64,000 nt of DNA from Streptomyces mirabilis (GCF_018310535.1 NZ_CP074102.1:3472001-3536000); one strand, 5' to 3'. Positions 17,277-25,899 are shown, numbered from the stretch's first letter. A program made the numbers and translations. The notes: generated from the sequence alone by a model not told the origin.

Positions 17277-17684
17277 ATGCTCAGGTATCTGCCGTTCCTG
17301 CTGGTCCTGGCGCTGTGGATCTACTCGTTCATCGACTGCCTGAACACGCCGGAGGAGGAGGTCCGCGGCCTGCCCAAGGTGGTGTGGGTGATCATCATCC
17401 TGCTCTTCGGAGAAGTCCTCGTCGGCCCGATCGCCTGGCTCGTCGCGGGCAAGGTCGGCCGGGGCCCGACCCGAGGCGTCACGCCCTCCGAGTGGCACCG
17501 CGACCAGCGCCCGCAGTACGTCGCCCCCGACGACAACCCCGAGTTCCTGAACTCCCTCAACGCGGAGTCGTCCCCGTCCAAGAACGTCAAGGACGAGGCA
17601 CTCCTGAAGGACTGGGAGGCCGACCTGCGGCGCCGCGAGGAGGAGCTGCGCCGGCGCGAGGCCGGCGAGGAGTCCGAGAGCTGA
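17277..17684 (+). CDS. PLDc_N-domain small membrane protein
   Basis: 135 residues. Two membrane spans (about residues 5-20 and 35-58) carry the PLD-nuclease N-terminal-domain pattern WIYSFIDCLNTP and LPKVVWVIIILLFGEVLVGPIAWLV (quoted in part). The tail is soluble and ends in a charged coiled-coil-like stretch EADLRRREEELRRREAG. No catalytic HKD motif, so no phospholipase activity is implied. ATG at 17277. It is upstream of and co-directional with the permease gene; the 90-base gap leaves co-transcription open. Role unknown. Confidence 0.85.
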   Translation: MLRYLPFLLVLALWIYSFIDCLNTPEEEVRGLPKVVWVIIILLFGEVLVGPIAWLVAGKVGRGPTRGVTPSEWHRDQRPQYVAPDDNPEFLNSLNAESSPSKNVKDEALLKDWEADLRRREEELRRREAGEESES

Positions 17685-17773
17685 CGCCCGTACAAGGTGT
17701 ACGCCGACGAGCCTCCCGGAACGGACAGTGCGCCTCTGGCCGGGGGTGGCGGGGCCCCGGACACTTACGGTGC

Positions 17774-19165
17774 ATGACGACCGCTCCCGCCGGCACCACC
17801 GCACCGATCACGCCCGAGTACGGCGACAGAGTCATCGCCGTCGAGACGGCGGGCTCGGAACCGATCCCCGACGCCGAACGCCACGGCAGTCCGCTCCAGT
17901 TGCTGTGGACCTGGGCCTCCCCGAACATCGAGTTCGCGACCGTGTACATCGGCGTGATCTCGGTCCTCTTCTTCGGGCTGAACTTCTGGCAGGCGGCCGC
18001 GGCACTGCTGCTGGGCACGGCGCTGGGCGCCCTGACGCAAGGCGTCCTGTCCCTCGACGGACCCCGGTTCGGCGTCCCGCAGATGGTGATCGGCCGCCTC
18101 TCCTTCGGCTACCGGGGCAATCTGCTGCCGGCCGGAGTGAACGCCCTGGTGGCGGGCGTGGGCTGGTTCGCCGTGAACAGCGTGAGCGCCGCGTTCGCGC
18201 TGAACACGCTGACGGGTCTGCGCCCCCTGCCCTCGCTGCTGCTGGTGGTGGCGGTCGAGATCGTGATCGGCTTCATCGGCCACAACTTCGTGCACGCCTT
18301 CGAGAAGTACGCGTTCCCGGCGCTGGCGGTGGTGTTCCTGGTGGCCGGGGTGTGGACGTTCGACCACGCGGCCCTGGGCACCACGGGCGGGGGCGGCGGC
18401 ATCGGCGGCTTCCTGCTGGCCTTCAGCACGGCGTGGGGGTACGCGGCGGGCTGGAACCCGTACGCCACGGACTACTCGCGCTACCTTCCCCGCACGGCGA
18501 ACAAGTTCAGGACCGCCCTCTACCCGGCCGTCGGACTCTTCCTCTCCGTCGCGGTCGTCTCCCTCATCGGCGCGGCGTCAGCGACGATCGCAGCCCCCGG
18601 GAGCGCGACCCCGACGGCCGCCTTCACCGGCCATCTCCCGTCCTGGCTCGGCGACTTGGTGCTGCTCTCCATCATCCTGGGCGGTGTCTCGGCGAACGCG
18701 CTGAACGTCTACTCCTCCGCCATGTCCATCACCTCGCTCGGCCTGCGGCTGCCGGCCTGGCTGGGGCGCGGCGCGCTGGTGGTGCTCTCGGGCGTGGCGG
18801 GCACGGCGGCGGCGTGGGCGTCGCTGTCCGACGCCGGGCATGCGTACGAGGCGTTCCTGCTGGTCATCGCGTACTGGATCGGACCGTGGCTGGGAGTGGT
18901 GCTGGTGGAACGGTGGTTCCTGACCCGTACACCCGACGACGAGCCGGCCCGGCGTCTGGGCGACCGCGCGTTCACCAACTGGCCCGGAATCACCGCCCTG
19001 TTGATCGGCGTGGCGGTCTCGGTTCCGCTCTTCTCCAACCAGGAGAAGTACGTGGGCTGGGTGCCGAAGCACTGGGCGTCCTTCGGCGACATCACCTGCC
19101 TGGTGGGCTTCGTGGCGAGCGCGGCGCTGTACGCGCTGCTGCGGCGGGCGCCCCGCACGGGCTGA
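17774..19165 (+). CDS. Cytosine/purine permease (NCS1 family)
   Basis: 463-residue, 12-span nucleobase:cation symporter. NCS1 marks include SPNIEFATVYIGV, LSFGYRGNLLPA, NSVSAAFALN, GWNPYATDYSRYLPR and NALNVYSSAMS. It would import cytosine, purines or related bases. The ATG at 17774 (MTTAPAGTTAPITPEYGDRVI) is preferred; the frame is open further upstream but the extension lies in the preceding gene's region and is Arg-rich. A cytosine deaminase-like gene and a PucR-type regulator lie about 5 kb downstream, which fits salvage or catabolism of nucleobases, but they are not in one operon. Confidence 0.9.
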   Translation: MTTAPAGTTAPITPEYGDRVIAVETAGSEPIPDAERHGSPLQLLWTWASPNIEFATVYIGVISVLFFGLNFWQAAAALLLGTALGALTQGVLSLDGPRFGVPQMVIGRLSFGYRGNLLPAGVNALVAGVGWFAVNSVSAAFALNTLTGLRPLPSLLLVVAVEIVIGFIGHNFVHAFEKYAFPALAVVFLVAGVWTFDHAALGTTGGGGGIGGFLLAFSTAWGYAAGWNPYATDYSRYLPRTANKFRTALYPAVGLFLSVAVVSLIGAASATIAAPGSATPTAAFTGHLPSWLGDLVLLSIILGGVSANALNVYSSAMSITSLGLRLPAWLGRGALVVLSGVAGTAAAWASLSDAGHAYEAFLLVIAYWIGPWLGVVLVERWFLTRTPDDEPARRLGDRAFTNWPGITALLIGVAVSVPLFSNQEKYVGWVPKHWASFGDITCLVGFVASAALYALLRRAPRTG

Positions 19166-19169
19166 GCGG

Positions 19170-19784
19170 TCAGCCGGTGGCGCTCAGCAGCGAGGCCTGT
19201 TCGGCGTACCCCACCTCGATGTGCCGTGCGCCGAAGGCCTTCTGGACGAGAGGTCGGGCGGTGGTGGGGTCGTCGACGCCCACGAACACGAACCCGGCCT
19301 CGTCCACGCCGACTTCGCGCAGGTCGAAGGTGCCGTCCCAGCGGGACATGTCCTCGGCGATCCGGTCGGCGAGGGCCTCCAGGTCGGTCCGGTTGGCATC
19401 GGTGTCGTGCAGCCGCACCGTGACGCCCCTCTCGGCGGCGCCGCAGAGGTCGGCGTCGAAGGAGACGGACGGCATGCGGTACACGTCCGTGGCCCGGTCC
19501 TCCTCGTCGACCGACATGCCCGTGTAGACGGCGGCGTAGCGGGCGGATTCCCCCATCCTGCCGACGTGGGCCAGGGTGCGGTCCAGCGGGGTGAAGTCCT
19601 CGGCGCCGCGGCCGGAAGGGCTCCCGGCCGGCCGCGTGCCGACGCAGGTGGCGGTGACGGGCGCGGTATGCGCGGGCTCGGCCTGTGCGACGGCGCTCGA
19701 TCCCTGGAGCAGCGCTCCCAGCAGCACGACGGCACCCGTCACGCTGGCACCGGTGGCCGTCCGACCCCTCACACGCTTCTTCAT
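19170..19784 (-). CDS. Secreted protein of unknown function
   Basis: 204 residues. N-terminal signal peptide: MKKRVRGRTATG, a hydrophobic core VTGAVVLLGALLQG, and likely cleavage after AVAQA. The mature part has two Cys (TCVG and DLCGA, possible disulfide) and a compact alpha/beta-looking pattern (GVTVRLHDTDANRTDLEAL, GFVFVGVDDP) but no motif I recognise. ATG at 19784. It is convergent with the permease (5-base gap) and lies downstream of the ArsR gene on the same strand. Confidence 0.7.
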   Translation of the reverse strand: MKKRVRGRTATGASVTGAVVLLGALLQGSSAVAQAEPAHTAPVTATCVGTRPAGSPSGRGAEDFTPLDRTLAHVGRMGESARYAAVYTGMSVDEEDRATDVYRMPSVSFDADLCGAAERGVTVRLHDTDANRTDLEALADRIAEDMSRWDGTFDLREVGVDEAGFVFVGVDDPTTARPLVQKAFGARHIEVGYAEQASLLSATG

Positions 19785-19815
19785 GCCCCTTTGACGCGGG
19801 GGGCGGCGCATCGGT

Positions 19816-20151
19816 TCAGTGCGTCGGGTCCTCACGCAGCACCAGGTCGAGGAGTCCGGGGAAGCGGGCCTCGAACTCCTCGCGTCGTAGGCGGTTGACG
19901 CGCTTGGGACCCTCGTCGCGCTGCTCCACCAGACCCGCCCCGCGCAGCACCGCGAAGTGGTGGCTGAGGCCCGCCTTGCCGACCGGCACATCGAAGCTGC
20001 CGCAACTCCGTGTCCACTCCGCCGAGTCGGCCAACTCCCTTACGAGCGTCACGCGTACGGGATCGGCGAGGGCGGCGAGGGCGGTCTGGACCGGAACGTC
20101 GTCGGGATGGGTGTGTTCCGGGGCGGCTCTGTGACTCGCTCGTTCCGCCAC
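19816..20151 (-). CDS. ArsR-family transcriptional repressor
   Basis: 111-residue winged-helix regulator: ALADPVRVTLVRELAD, then GKAGLSHHFAVLRGAGLVEQRDEG recognition helix and wing. There is no obvious CxC or His/Cys metal site (one Cys only, RSCGS), so a non-metal or redox inducer is possible. It is divergent from a quinone-oxidoreductase-like gene with two inverted repeats in the shared promoter, a classic regulator/target layout. ATG at 20151. Confidence 0.9.
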   Translation of the reverse strand: MAERASHRAAPEHTHPDDVPVQTALAALADPVRVTLVRELADSAEWTRSCGSFDVPVGKAGLSHHFAVLRGAGLVEQRDEGPKRVNRLRREEFEARFPGLLDLVLREDPTH

Positions 20152-20185
20152 GCCCGACTCCCCTCAGATCTTCCACACCTTGCCG

Positions 20186-20239
20186 AGTGTTCGATGGAAA
20201 CCATACACTCCCGACTGTTCGGTTTTCATTGAACAGTCG
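20186..20239. promoter_or_regulatory. Two inverted repeats in the arsR / oxidoreductase divergent promoter
   Basis: GAGTGT (20186-20191) is mirrored by ACACTC (20205-20210) around ATGG-AAA-CCAT. CGACTGTTC (20212-20220) is mirrored perfectly by GAACAGTCG (20231-20239) with a 10-base spacer. Both lie between divergent starts at 20151 and 20269 and are likely operators for the ArsR repressor. Confidence 0.6.
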
Positions 20240-20268
20240 AGTTGACGAGCTCTCGCGAGGGGTGTGCC

Positions 20269-21276
20269 ATGCGCGCGGTCGAGATCCAGGAGTACGGCGG
20301 TCCCGAGGTACTGAAGGTCGTGGAGGCGGAGGTGCCCGAGCCCGGTCCGGGGCAGGTGAGCATCGACGTGGCGTACACGGGTGTGAACTTCGCCGACCTC
20401 AAGGCACGGGCCGAGGGCTACCGGGTGCCCGCCCTGCCCTTCGTCCCCGGTCTGGAGGTCTCGGGCCGCGTCCGGGCCCTCGGCGCCGGGGTCACCGGCC
20501 TCGCCGTGGGGCAGGAGGTGGCCGCCTTGACGCAGGGCGGCGCGTACGCGGACGTCGTCGTGGCCGATGCGGTGACCGTCTTCCCGCTGCCGCCCGGTGT
20601 GGGCCTGCGCACGGGCGCGACCCTCCCCACCGTGCTGCCCACCGCGTACGCCCTGATCCATGCCGTGGGCCGGCTCCAGCCCGGCGAGACGGTGCTCGTG
20701 CAGGGCGCGGCGGGTGGGGTGGGCACGGTGCTGGGGCAGTTGGCGAGCGCGGCGGGGGCCGGGGCTGTCTACGGGGTGGTGTCGGGCGCGGCGAAGGCCG
20801 AGTACGCACGGGAGCACGGTTACGACGAGGTCTTCGTCACCTCCTCCGCCTCCTTCACGAAGGAGGTGCGCGAGGCGACGGACGGTCGCGGGGTGGACCT
20901 GGCCCTCGACCCGGTCGGCGGCGAAACCCTCCGGGCCTCCCTCGCCGCGCTCGCCCCCTTCGGCCGCCTGGTCTCCTTCGGCAACGCGAGCGGGGCGCAG
21001 CCGTGGCAGGTGGGCCAGCCGGACCTCTACCCGCTGGCCCTGTCGGTCTCCGGCTTCTCCATCCTCACCCTGGCCCAGACGGCCCCGACCGAACTGCGCG
21101 CCCTGACCGAACGCGCCTTCCGGACGGTGGTGGACGGGGTGGTGTCCCTGCCGGTGACGGCGGAGTTCGCCCTGTCGGACGCGGCGGAGGCGCACCGGCT
21201 GATGGGGACGCGGACGAGCACGGGGAAACTGTTGTTGCGCACCCACGGCTCGGCCGGGGAGGCCGACATCGCGTGA
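20269..21276 (+). CDS. NADPH:quinone oxidoreductase-like (zinc-free MDR family)
   Basis: 335 residues. N-terminal GroES-like domain (MRAVEIQEYGGPEVLKV, PGLEVSGRV) and a C-terminal Rossmann domain with VQGAAGGVGTVLGQLA as the NADPH loop. It would reduce quinones or enones with NADPH. No Zn-binding Cys cluster, as usual for the QOR branch. The ATG at 20269 follows GCGAGGGG; a TTG 27 bases upstream is less likely. Control by the divergent ArsR protein is inferred from the shared operator region. Confidence 0.9.
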   Translation: MRAVEIQEYGGPEVLKVVEAEVPEPGPGQVSIDVAYTGVNFADLKARAEGYRVPALPFVPGLEVSGRVRALGAGVTGLAVGQEVAALTQGGAYADVVVADAVTVFPLPPGVGLRTGATLPTVLPTAYALIHAVGRLQPGETVLVQGAAGGVGTVLGQLASAAGAGAVYGVVSGAAKAEYAREHGYDEVFVTSSASFTKEVREATDGRGVDLALDPVGGETLRASLAALAPFGRLVSFGNASGAQPWQVGQPDLYPLALSVSGFSILTLAQTAPTELRALTERAFRTVVDGVVSLPVTAEFALSDAAEAHRLMGTRTSTGKLLLRTHGSAGEADIA

Positions 21277-21341
21277 CGACAGCTCCTCAGGACTGTCGGT
21301 CCCCCTTCGAGGGACGGGACGAGGAGGCGAGAGGGAGACGA

Positions 21342-21731
21342 ATGAGAACACGGATCAGGCTGGTCCGGGACGGGGACGCGTTCGTCGCCCGCCTCACCCC
21401 GTCCCAGCGGGCGGCGATGTACGAGGCGCTGAGCTACCTGCGTCACCGGGACGTCAGCGACCTCACCCTGACCGTGCTGCTCGGTACCGGCCGCGAGACG
21501 GTCGACGCGCTCATCGAGCGCCTCACCGGCGGCCCCACGGAGTCACGCGACATCCGCCTCCGTGCGGAGGAACTGCACGCGGTGCACAGCGCGCTGACCG
21601 CCGCGCCGACCATGTTCGTCTCACGCGACGGCGCGTTCATCCAGGAGCCCTTCCACATCCGGCTGGGCTTCTACCGGGAGAACTTCGACGCCCTGGCGAA
21701 CGGCATCGTCGAGGCGGCGTCCGAGGTGTGA
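21342..21731 (+). CDS. Hypothetical 129-residue protein
   Basis: I do not recognise a family. The protein starts MRTRIRLVRDGDAFVARLTPSQRAAMYEAL, is soluble, Arg/Leu-rich with mixed helices, has no Cys, and includes a Thr-rich LTLTVLLGTGRETVDALIE segment and a late FHIRLGFYRENFDAL. The ATG at 21342 has GAGGGAGACGA upstream, so it is probably translated. Co-directional with the oxidoreductase (65-base gap) and the glycosidase-like gene. Confidence 0.65.
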   Translation: MRTRIRLVRDGDAFVARLTPSQRAAMYEALSYLRHRDVSDLTLTVLLGTGRETVDALIERLTGGPTESRDIRLRAEELHAVHSALTAAPTMFVSRDGAFIQEPFHIRLGFYRENFDALANGIVEAASEV

Positions 21732-21844
21732 CGTTCGCTCAGCGGTTCCGTACTTTCGTCGACCCTCCGTAGACCATCGGCCGACTGCCGGGCGGACGAC
21801 CGCTTCCCAGACTGAAGTCCGCAGGACGGACACGGGGAGGCGCG

Positions 21845-22942
21845 ATGCGGGAGATCACTCGGGCACGGTTCATGGGGATGGCCGCGGCGGCCGGGGGCGC
21901 GGTGGTGCTGCCGGTCGGGCGGGCCGGGGCGACGGGGCGACGGCCGGGACTGACGTACCGGGGTGTGGTGTACGAGGTGACGGACGGGGAGACGCCGAGC
22001 ACCGGGTGGAGCCCCGGGCGCATGCGCCGCGACCTGCGCGCCATCGCGCACGACCTGCACGCCGACTCAGTCAAGGTCACCGGCGACGGCGTCGAACGGC
22101 TCACCGCCACCGCGGCCGAGGCGGCGAAGCTCGGTCTGAACGTCTGGCTGGAGCCGACCCTGGGCGACGTACCGGAACGCGAGATCCTCGACCACCTCGC
22201 GCAGACGGGCCGGTTCGCCGAGCGGCTGCGGCGGCGGGGCGCGGGAGTGCATCTCAGTGTCGGCTGCGAGTTCGTGCTGTACGTGCCCGGGATCGTGCCC
22301 GGCGCCAACGCCCAGGAGCGCGTCGAACATCTGCTCAAGGGCGACTTCGACCCCGTACTGATGGCACGGCGCCTGCACCGGTTCACGGCGAGGGCGGCGT
22401 CCGTGGGCAGGTCCGTCTTCCACGGGCGGCTGACGTACGCCGCCGCGCAGGACGAGGACGTCGACTGGGGCCTCTTCGACCTCGTCGGTGTCGACTACTA
22501 CGGCTACTTCCGGGACCGGAACGCCTACGTCCGCGACCTCGCCGCGCTGCGGCGCTTCGGGAAGCCCGTCGCCGTCATGGAGTTCGGCTGCTGCACCTTC
22601 GAGGGCGCGCCGGAGAAGGGCGGCATGGGCTGGGACGTCGTCGACTACGGCAAAAAACCGCCGGAGATCAAGGGCGGTCTCGTCCGCAGTGAGCGCACAC
22701 AGGCCGCGTATCTGACGGACGTGCTGTCGGTGTTCGAGTCGATGGGCCTGTACTCGGCGATAGCGTACACCTTCGTCACCCCCGACGCCCCGCACCGCCC
22801 CCGCGACCCCCGCCACGACCTCGACATGGCGAGCTACGGGATCGTGAAGACGGTCGAGGACCGCCACGGCGGACGGCACTGGGAGCCGAAGGAGTCCTTC
22901 CGCGCGCTGGCCCGGCAGTACGCACGCGCGCGCACCTGCTGA
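21845..22942 (+). CDS. Secreted TIM-barrel glycosidase-like protein
   Basis: 365 residues. The N-terminus MREITRARFMGMAAAAGGAVVLPVG looks like a signal peptide, possibly a weak Tat type. The rest reads as an (alpha/beta)8 barrel of the GH-A kind: YRGVVYEVTDG, DSVKVTGDG, NVWLEPTLGD, VGVDYYGYFR and VAVMEFGCCTFEG, where the late Glu sits at the end of a strand like a clan GH-A nucleophile. An earlier acid/base Glu may be in SVGCEFVLY. Similar streptomycete proteins are often labelled abortive phage infection proteins; I see no support for that here. Substrate unknown. ATG at 21845 follows GGGGAGGCG. Confidence 0.65.
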   Translation: MREITRARFMGMAAAAGGAVVLPVGRAGATGRRPGLTYRGVVYEVTDGETPSTGWSPGRMRRDLRAIAHDLHADSVKVTGDGVERLTATAAEAAKLGLNVWLEPTLGDVPEREILDHLAQTGRFAERLRRRGAGVHLSVGCEFVLYVPGIVPGANAQERVEHLLKGDFDPVLMARRLHRFTARAASVGRSVFHGRLTYAAAQDEDVDWGLFDLVGVDYYGYFRDRNAYVRDLAALRRFGKPVAVMEFGCCTFEGAPEKGGMGWDVVDYGKKPPEIKGGLVRSERTQAAYLTDVLSVFESMGLYSAIAYTFVTPDAPHRPRDPRHDLDMASYGIVKTVEDRHGGRHWEPKESFRALARQYARARTC

Positions 22943-22950
22943 CGGTCGGG

Positions 22951-24231
22951 TCAGGCCACCGTCCGCAGGCCGCCTCCCGCGGCCGCCGGCACCCCCCGCA
23001 CGATCCGGTGCGCGCACAGGGCCGCGAGCAGCTCTCCCAGGAGGTCCGGGTCGTCGATCTCCAGGCCCAGGAGGGATTCGATGCGTTCCAGGCGCTGGTA
23101 GAGGGACTGGCGGCCGATGTGGAGCAGGGCCGCGGTGCGGGTGGGTGAGCAGCCGTGGCGGAGGTGGATCTCCAGGGTGCGCACGAGGTCGCTGGGGTGG
23201 GCGGCCTCCCAGACCAGCAGGGGGCCCAGGGTGTGCTGGACCAGGCGGGCGAGGCGGTCCCGGTTGGCGTCCACACCGCCTCGGGTCAGCTCGCGTTCCA
23301 GGGTGAGGGCGCGGGAGGAGGTGACGACCGGGCCGCCGGTCGGGCCGGGTTCGGCGGACGACACGGTGAGCGCCAGTTCCAGGGTCGTCCGGGCCGCCCG
23401 CAGTGTCTCGCTCCAGCGCAGCCAGCCACCGCCCGCGAGAACCGCGTGTCCGACCGCCACGGTCACCCCGGCCTCGGCGGCCGTCCGGAAGGCCTCCTGC
23501 ACGGCCCGTACGACATCCCGCCGCGCCGTCACCGACCGTACGGCGTCGTCCGGCATCGCCACCAGCGCCAGTACGTCCCCCGGGAACGCCGCCCGCAGCA
23601 CCGCGACCCCGCCCAGGGAGCGCGCCGCCCGGTCGACCACGCCCAGCTCGCGCGCCCCGTGCGCCGACACCCCGACCAGCCGCGCGCCCGGACCCGGATG
23701 GAACCCGGCGAGCGCCGCGCGTGCCTCCACCTCGGGCTGGTTGAGGGCCTGCCCGTCGGCGAGATCGGCGAGCAGGGCGGCGGTGTGGTCGCCGCCCCAG
23801 GGCCGTACGGACGCCGCCCGCCCCGACAGACCGCGCGCCACGATCGCCCGGTTCGCGGCCTCGGTGATGCGGACGAAGGGCACCACCCGGTGCAGGGCGA
23901 GCAGCGGCAGCCCCAGCCGCCGGGCCTCGTCGACGACCTCCTCCGGCATCCGCACCAGCGACCGTCCGACCTCCACCGCGAGCCCCGCCGCTCCGCGCGC
24001 GGCCAGCTCGCGGACGTAGCGCCGGCGGGTGTCCTCGTCCGCGTCGGTCAGCCCGAAGCCGTTGGTGAGGAGCAGTTCGCCGCCGTCGAGGAAGTTCGCC
24101 CCCTCGTACACCTCGCTCGAATGCACCCAACGGACCGGGCGGTCCAGGGCGCCTTCGCCGGCGAGGAGTTCGGGCTCGCTGCCGCGGACGGGGTCGAGGG
24201 CCAGGATGTCGCGGAGGGTGAGTGCGGGCAC
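22951..24231 (-). CDS. PucR-family transcriptional regulator
   Basis: 426 residues. N-terminal PucR sensor domain (VPALTLRDILAL, VRWVHSSEVYEGANFLDGGELLLTNG in part) and a C-terminal PucR helix-turn-helix (HLRHGCSPTRTAALLHIGRQSLYQRLERIE in part). These regulate purine or other nitrogen-compound catabolism. The GTG at 24231 is chosen since GGAGG lies 5 bases upstream; the frame is open to 24342 but without a good site. Divergent from the deaminase/dioxygenase pair across a 100-base gap, so these are its probable targets. Confidence 0.9.
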   Translation of the reverse strand: MPALTLRDILALDPVRGSEPELLAGEGALDRPVRWVHSSEVYEGANFLDGGELLLTNGFGLTDADEDTRRRYVRELAARGAAGLAVEVGRSLVRMPEEVVDEARRLGLPLLALHRVVPFVRITEAANRAIVARGLSGRAASVRPWGGDHTAALLADLADGQALNQPEVEARAALAGFHPGPGARLVGVSAHGARELGVVDRAARSLGGVAVLRAAFPGDVLALVAMPDDAVRSVTARRDVVRAVQEAFRTAAEAGVTVAVGHAVLAGGGWLRWSETLRAARTTLELALTVSSAEPGPTGGPVVTSSRALTLERELTRGGVDANRDRLARLVQHTLGPLLVWEAAHPSDLVRTLEIHLRHGCSPTRTAALLHIGRQSLYQRLERIESLLGLEIDDPDLLGELLAALCAHRIVRGVPAAAGGGLRTVA

Positions 24232-24331
24232 GGGAACCTCCAGAAGTGCTGACAGTCCGTCCGGGTGCGGGTTGCCGGGAGAGTACTTTCCGCACGTTGC
24301 CCTCGTGTTTCGGCCACAGGAGAGTGGAGTC

Positions 24332-24790
24332 ATGGAGCGCATCGATCAAGCACGGGCACGGGTGTGGCTGTCGACCGCCGTCGCGGAGGCCCGCGCCGGG
24401 CTGGCGGAGGGCGGCATCCCCATCGGCGCCGCGCTGTACGGCGCGGACGGCACGCTTCTGGGCCGCGGACACAACCGGCGGGTCCAGGACGGCGACCCGT
24501 CCATGCACGCGGAGACCTCGGCGTTCCGCGCTGCGGGACGACAGCGTTCGTACCGCGGTACGACCATGGTGACGACCCTGTCGCCGTGCTGGTACTGCTC
24601 CGGCCTGGTCCGCCAGTTCGGCATCTCGCGGGTCGTGGTGGGCGAGGCGGAGACCTTCCACGGCGGCCACGACTGGCTGGCCGAGCACGGCGTGGAGATC
24701 GTGCTCCTGGACGACCCCGAGTGCACCGCGCTGATGCGTGACTTCATCAAGGACAACCCGGCTCTGTGGAACGAGGACATTGGTGAGTAG
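24332..24790 (+). CDS. Cytosine deaminase-like nucleoside/nucleobase deaminase (FCY1-like)
   Basis: 152-residue zinc-dependent CDA-fold enzyme. Zinc ligands and proton shuttle are His59 and Glu61 (MHAET) with Cys86 and Cys89 (SPCWYC). The spacing matches yeast cytosine deaminase FCY1 (H62, E64, C91, C94), and the C-terminus NEDIGE matches the FEDIGE end of FCY1. Deamination of cytosine, 5-methylcytosine or a related base is expected; bacterial CodA is an unrelated fold. The ATG at 24332 follows AGAGTGGAGTC. Its last 8 bases overlap the dioxygenase gene, indicating translational coupling. Confidence 0.85.
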   Translation: MERIDQARARVWLSTAVAEARAGLAEGGIPIGAALYGADGTLLGRGHNRRVQDGDPSMHAETSAFRAAGRQRSYRGTTMVTTLSPCWYCSGLVRQFGISRVVVGEAETFHGGHDWLAEHGVEIVLLDDPECTALMRDFIKDNPALWNEDIGE

Positions 24791-25757
24791 CCCCCGTACC
24801 CCCCGCATCCCGACCGTCGACCTGCGGCCCTGGCTGGACGGCGACCCCGAGGCCCGTACCCGCATCGCCCGCACCGTCGACGAAGCCCTCCAGAGCGCCG
24901 GTTTCCTCCTCGTCACCGGACACGGTGTGGACCCGGCCCTTCGCACCCGCATCCGCGAGGCCGCCCGCGCCTTCTTCGCCCTCCCCACGGAGGTCAAGCA
25001 GCCGTACGCCGTCCAGGTCGGAGGGCGCGGCTGGCTCGGCCCGGGTGCCGAGGCCAACGGTTATTCGGAAGGTACTCGGACGCCTCCCGACCTCAAGGAG
25101 TCGCTGACCTTCGCGACGCACGAGCCCTTCGAGGACCCGGAGACGAACGCGGAGTGGTACGCGCCCAACGTCTGGCCCGCCGAGGCCCCCGAGCTGCGGA
25201 AACTCTGCGAGGAGTACCTGGCGGGGATGGGTGAACTGGAGAACCACCTGCTGGCCCTCCTGGGTGAGGCCCTGGGACTGGAGCCGGACTTCTTCACCCG
25301 GCACATGGACCACCCGACGTACGGCTTCAACATCAACTGGTACCCGGGAACGGAGGTCGTCGGCGAGCCGGAGCCCGGCCAGTTCCGTATCGGCCCCCAC
25401 ACCGACTTCGGCACCGTCACCATCCTCGACCGGCAGGCCGGCAAGGGCGGGCTGCAGGTCTACACGGACGCGGGCGGCTGGGAGGACGCGCCCTTCGACC
25501 CGGCGGCGTTCACGATCAACATCGGCGATCTGATGGCCCGTTGGACCGGCGACCGGTGGCGCTCGGGCCGGCACCGTGTGCTGCCCCCGCCCGCCGACGC
25601 GCCGGCCGAGGAGCTGATGTCGCTGGTCTACTTCGGCGAGTGCACGCCGGGGACGGTGGTGGAGTCGGTGCCCGCGCCGGTGGGCCGCGTCGCGTATCCG
25701 CCCGTCGACTCCCATGTTTATCTGCGCGAAAAGCTGGATTCGATCACCGTGGGGTAG
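24783..25757 (+). CDS. Non-heme iron dioxygenase, isopenicillin N synthase-like family
   Basis: 324 residues. N-terminal DIOX_N region (IPTVDLRPWLDGD, GFLLVTGHGVD) and the double-stranded beta helix with the iron triad His206-x-Asp208 (PHTDFG) and distal His264 (SGRHRV). At the place where 2-oxoglutarate enzymes carry Arg-x-Ser, I read EELMSLVYF, so the usual 2OG-binding Arg seems absent. GTG at 24783 within the deaminase stop region (8-base overlap). Together with the deaminase and the divergent PucR gene it may oxidise a pyrimidine; thymine 7-hydroxylase belongs to this family. Substrate not provable here. Confidence 0.85.
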   Translation: MSSPRTPRIPTVDLRPWLDGDPEARTRIARTVDEALQSAGFLLVTGHGVDPALRTRIREAARAFFALPTEVKQPYAVQVGGRGWLGPGAEANGYSEGTRTPPDLKESLTFATHEPFEDPETNAEWYAPNVWPAEAPELRKLCEEYLAGMGELENHLLALLGEALGLEPDFFTRHMDHPTYGFNINWYPGTEVVGEPEPGQFRIGPHTDFGTVTILDRQAGKGGLQVYTDAGGWEDAPFDPAAFTINIGDLMARWTGDRWRSGRHRVLPPPADAPAEELMSLVYFGECTPGTVVESVPAPVGRVAYPPVDSHVYLREKLDSITVG

Positions 25758-25899
25758 CCGAATGAAAGGGCGCGGAAAAATTTCGTAACCAAACGGACAT
25801 CCCATGCCCTAGTCCGAATCAACTCCCCCTTTTTACACTGGTGTTGATAGACCTCACAGCAGCACAGAGCAGGACCGGACCGCGCCAGGGGGAGATGCG
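25758..25899. other. AT-richer spacer upstream of the ATPase gene
   Basis: 142 bases with unusually many A/T runs (GGAAAAATTTCG, CCCTTTTTACAC) for this genome. It probably holds the promoter of the ATPase/sensor pair; TACACT and GATAGACC are possible -10 boxes but neither has a clear -35 partner. Confidence 0.35.

Noticed and set aside
17277..17684. Phospholipase D
   Set aside because: Only the N-terminal membrane domain pattern is present; the catalytic HKD motifs are missing.
21845..22942. Abortive phage infection protein
   Set aside because: The sequence shows a secreted TIM-barrel glycosidase-like protein; the defence label seems inherited from annotation, not from motifs.
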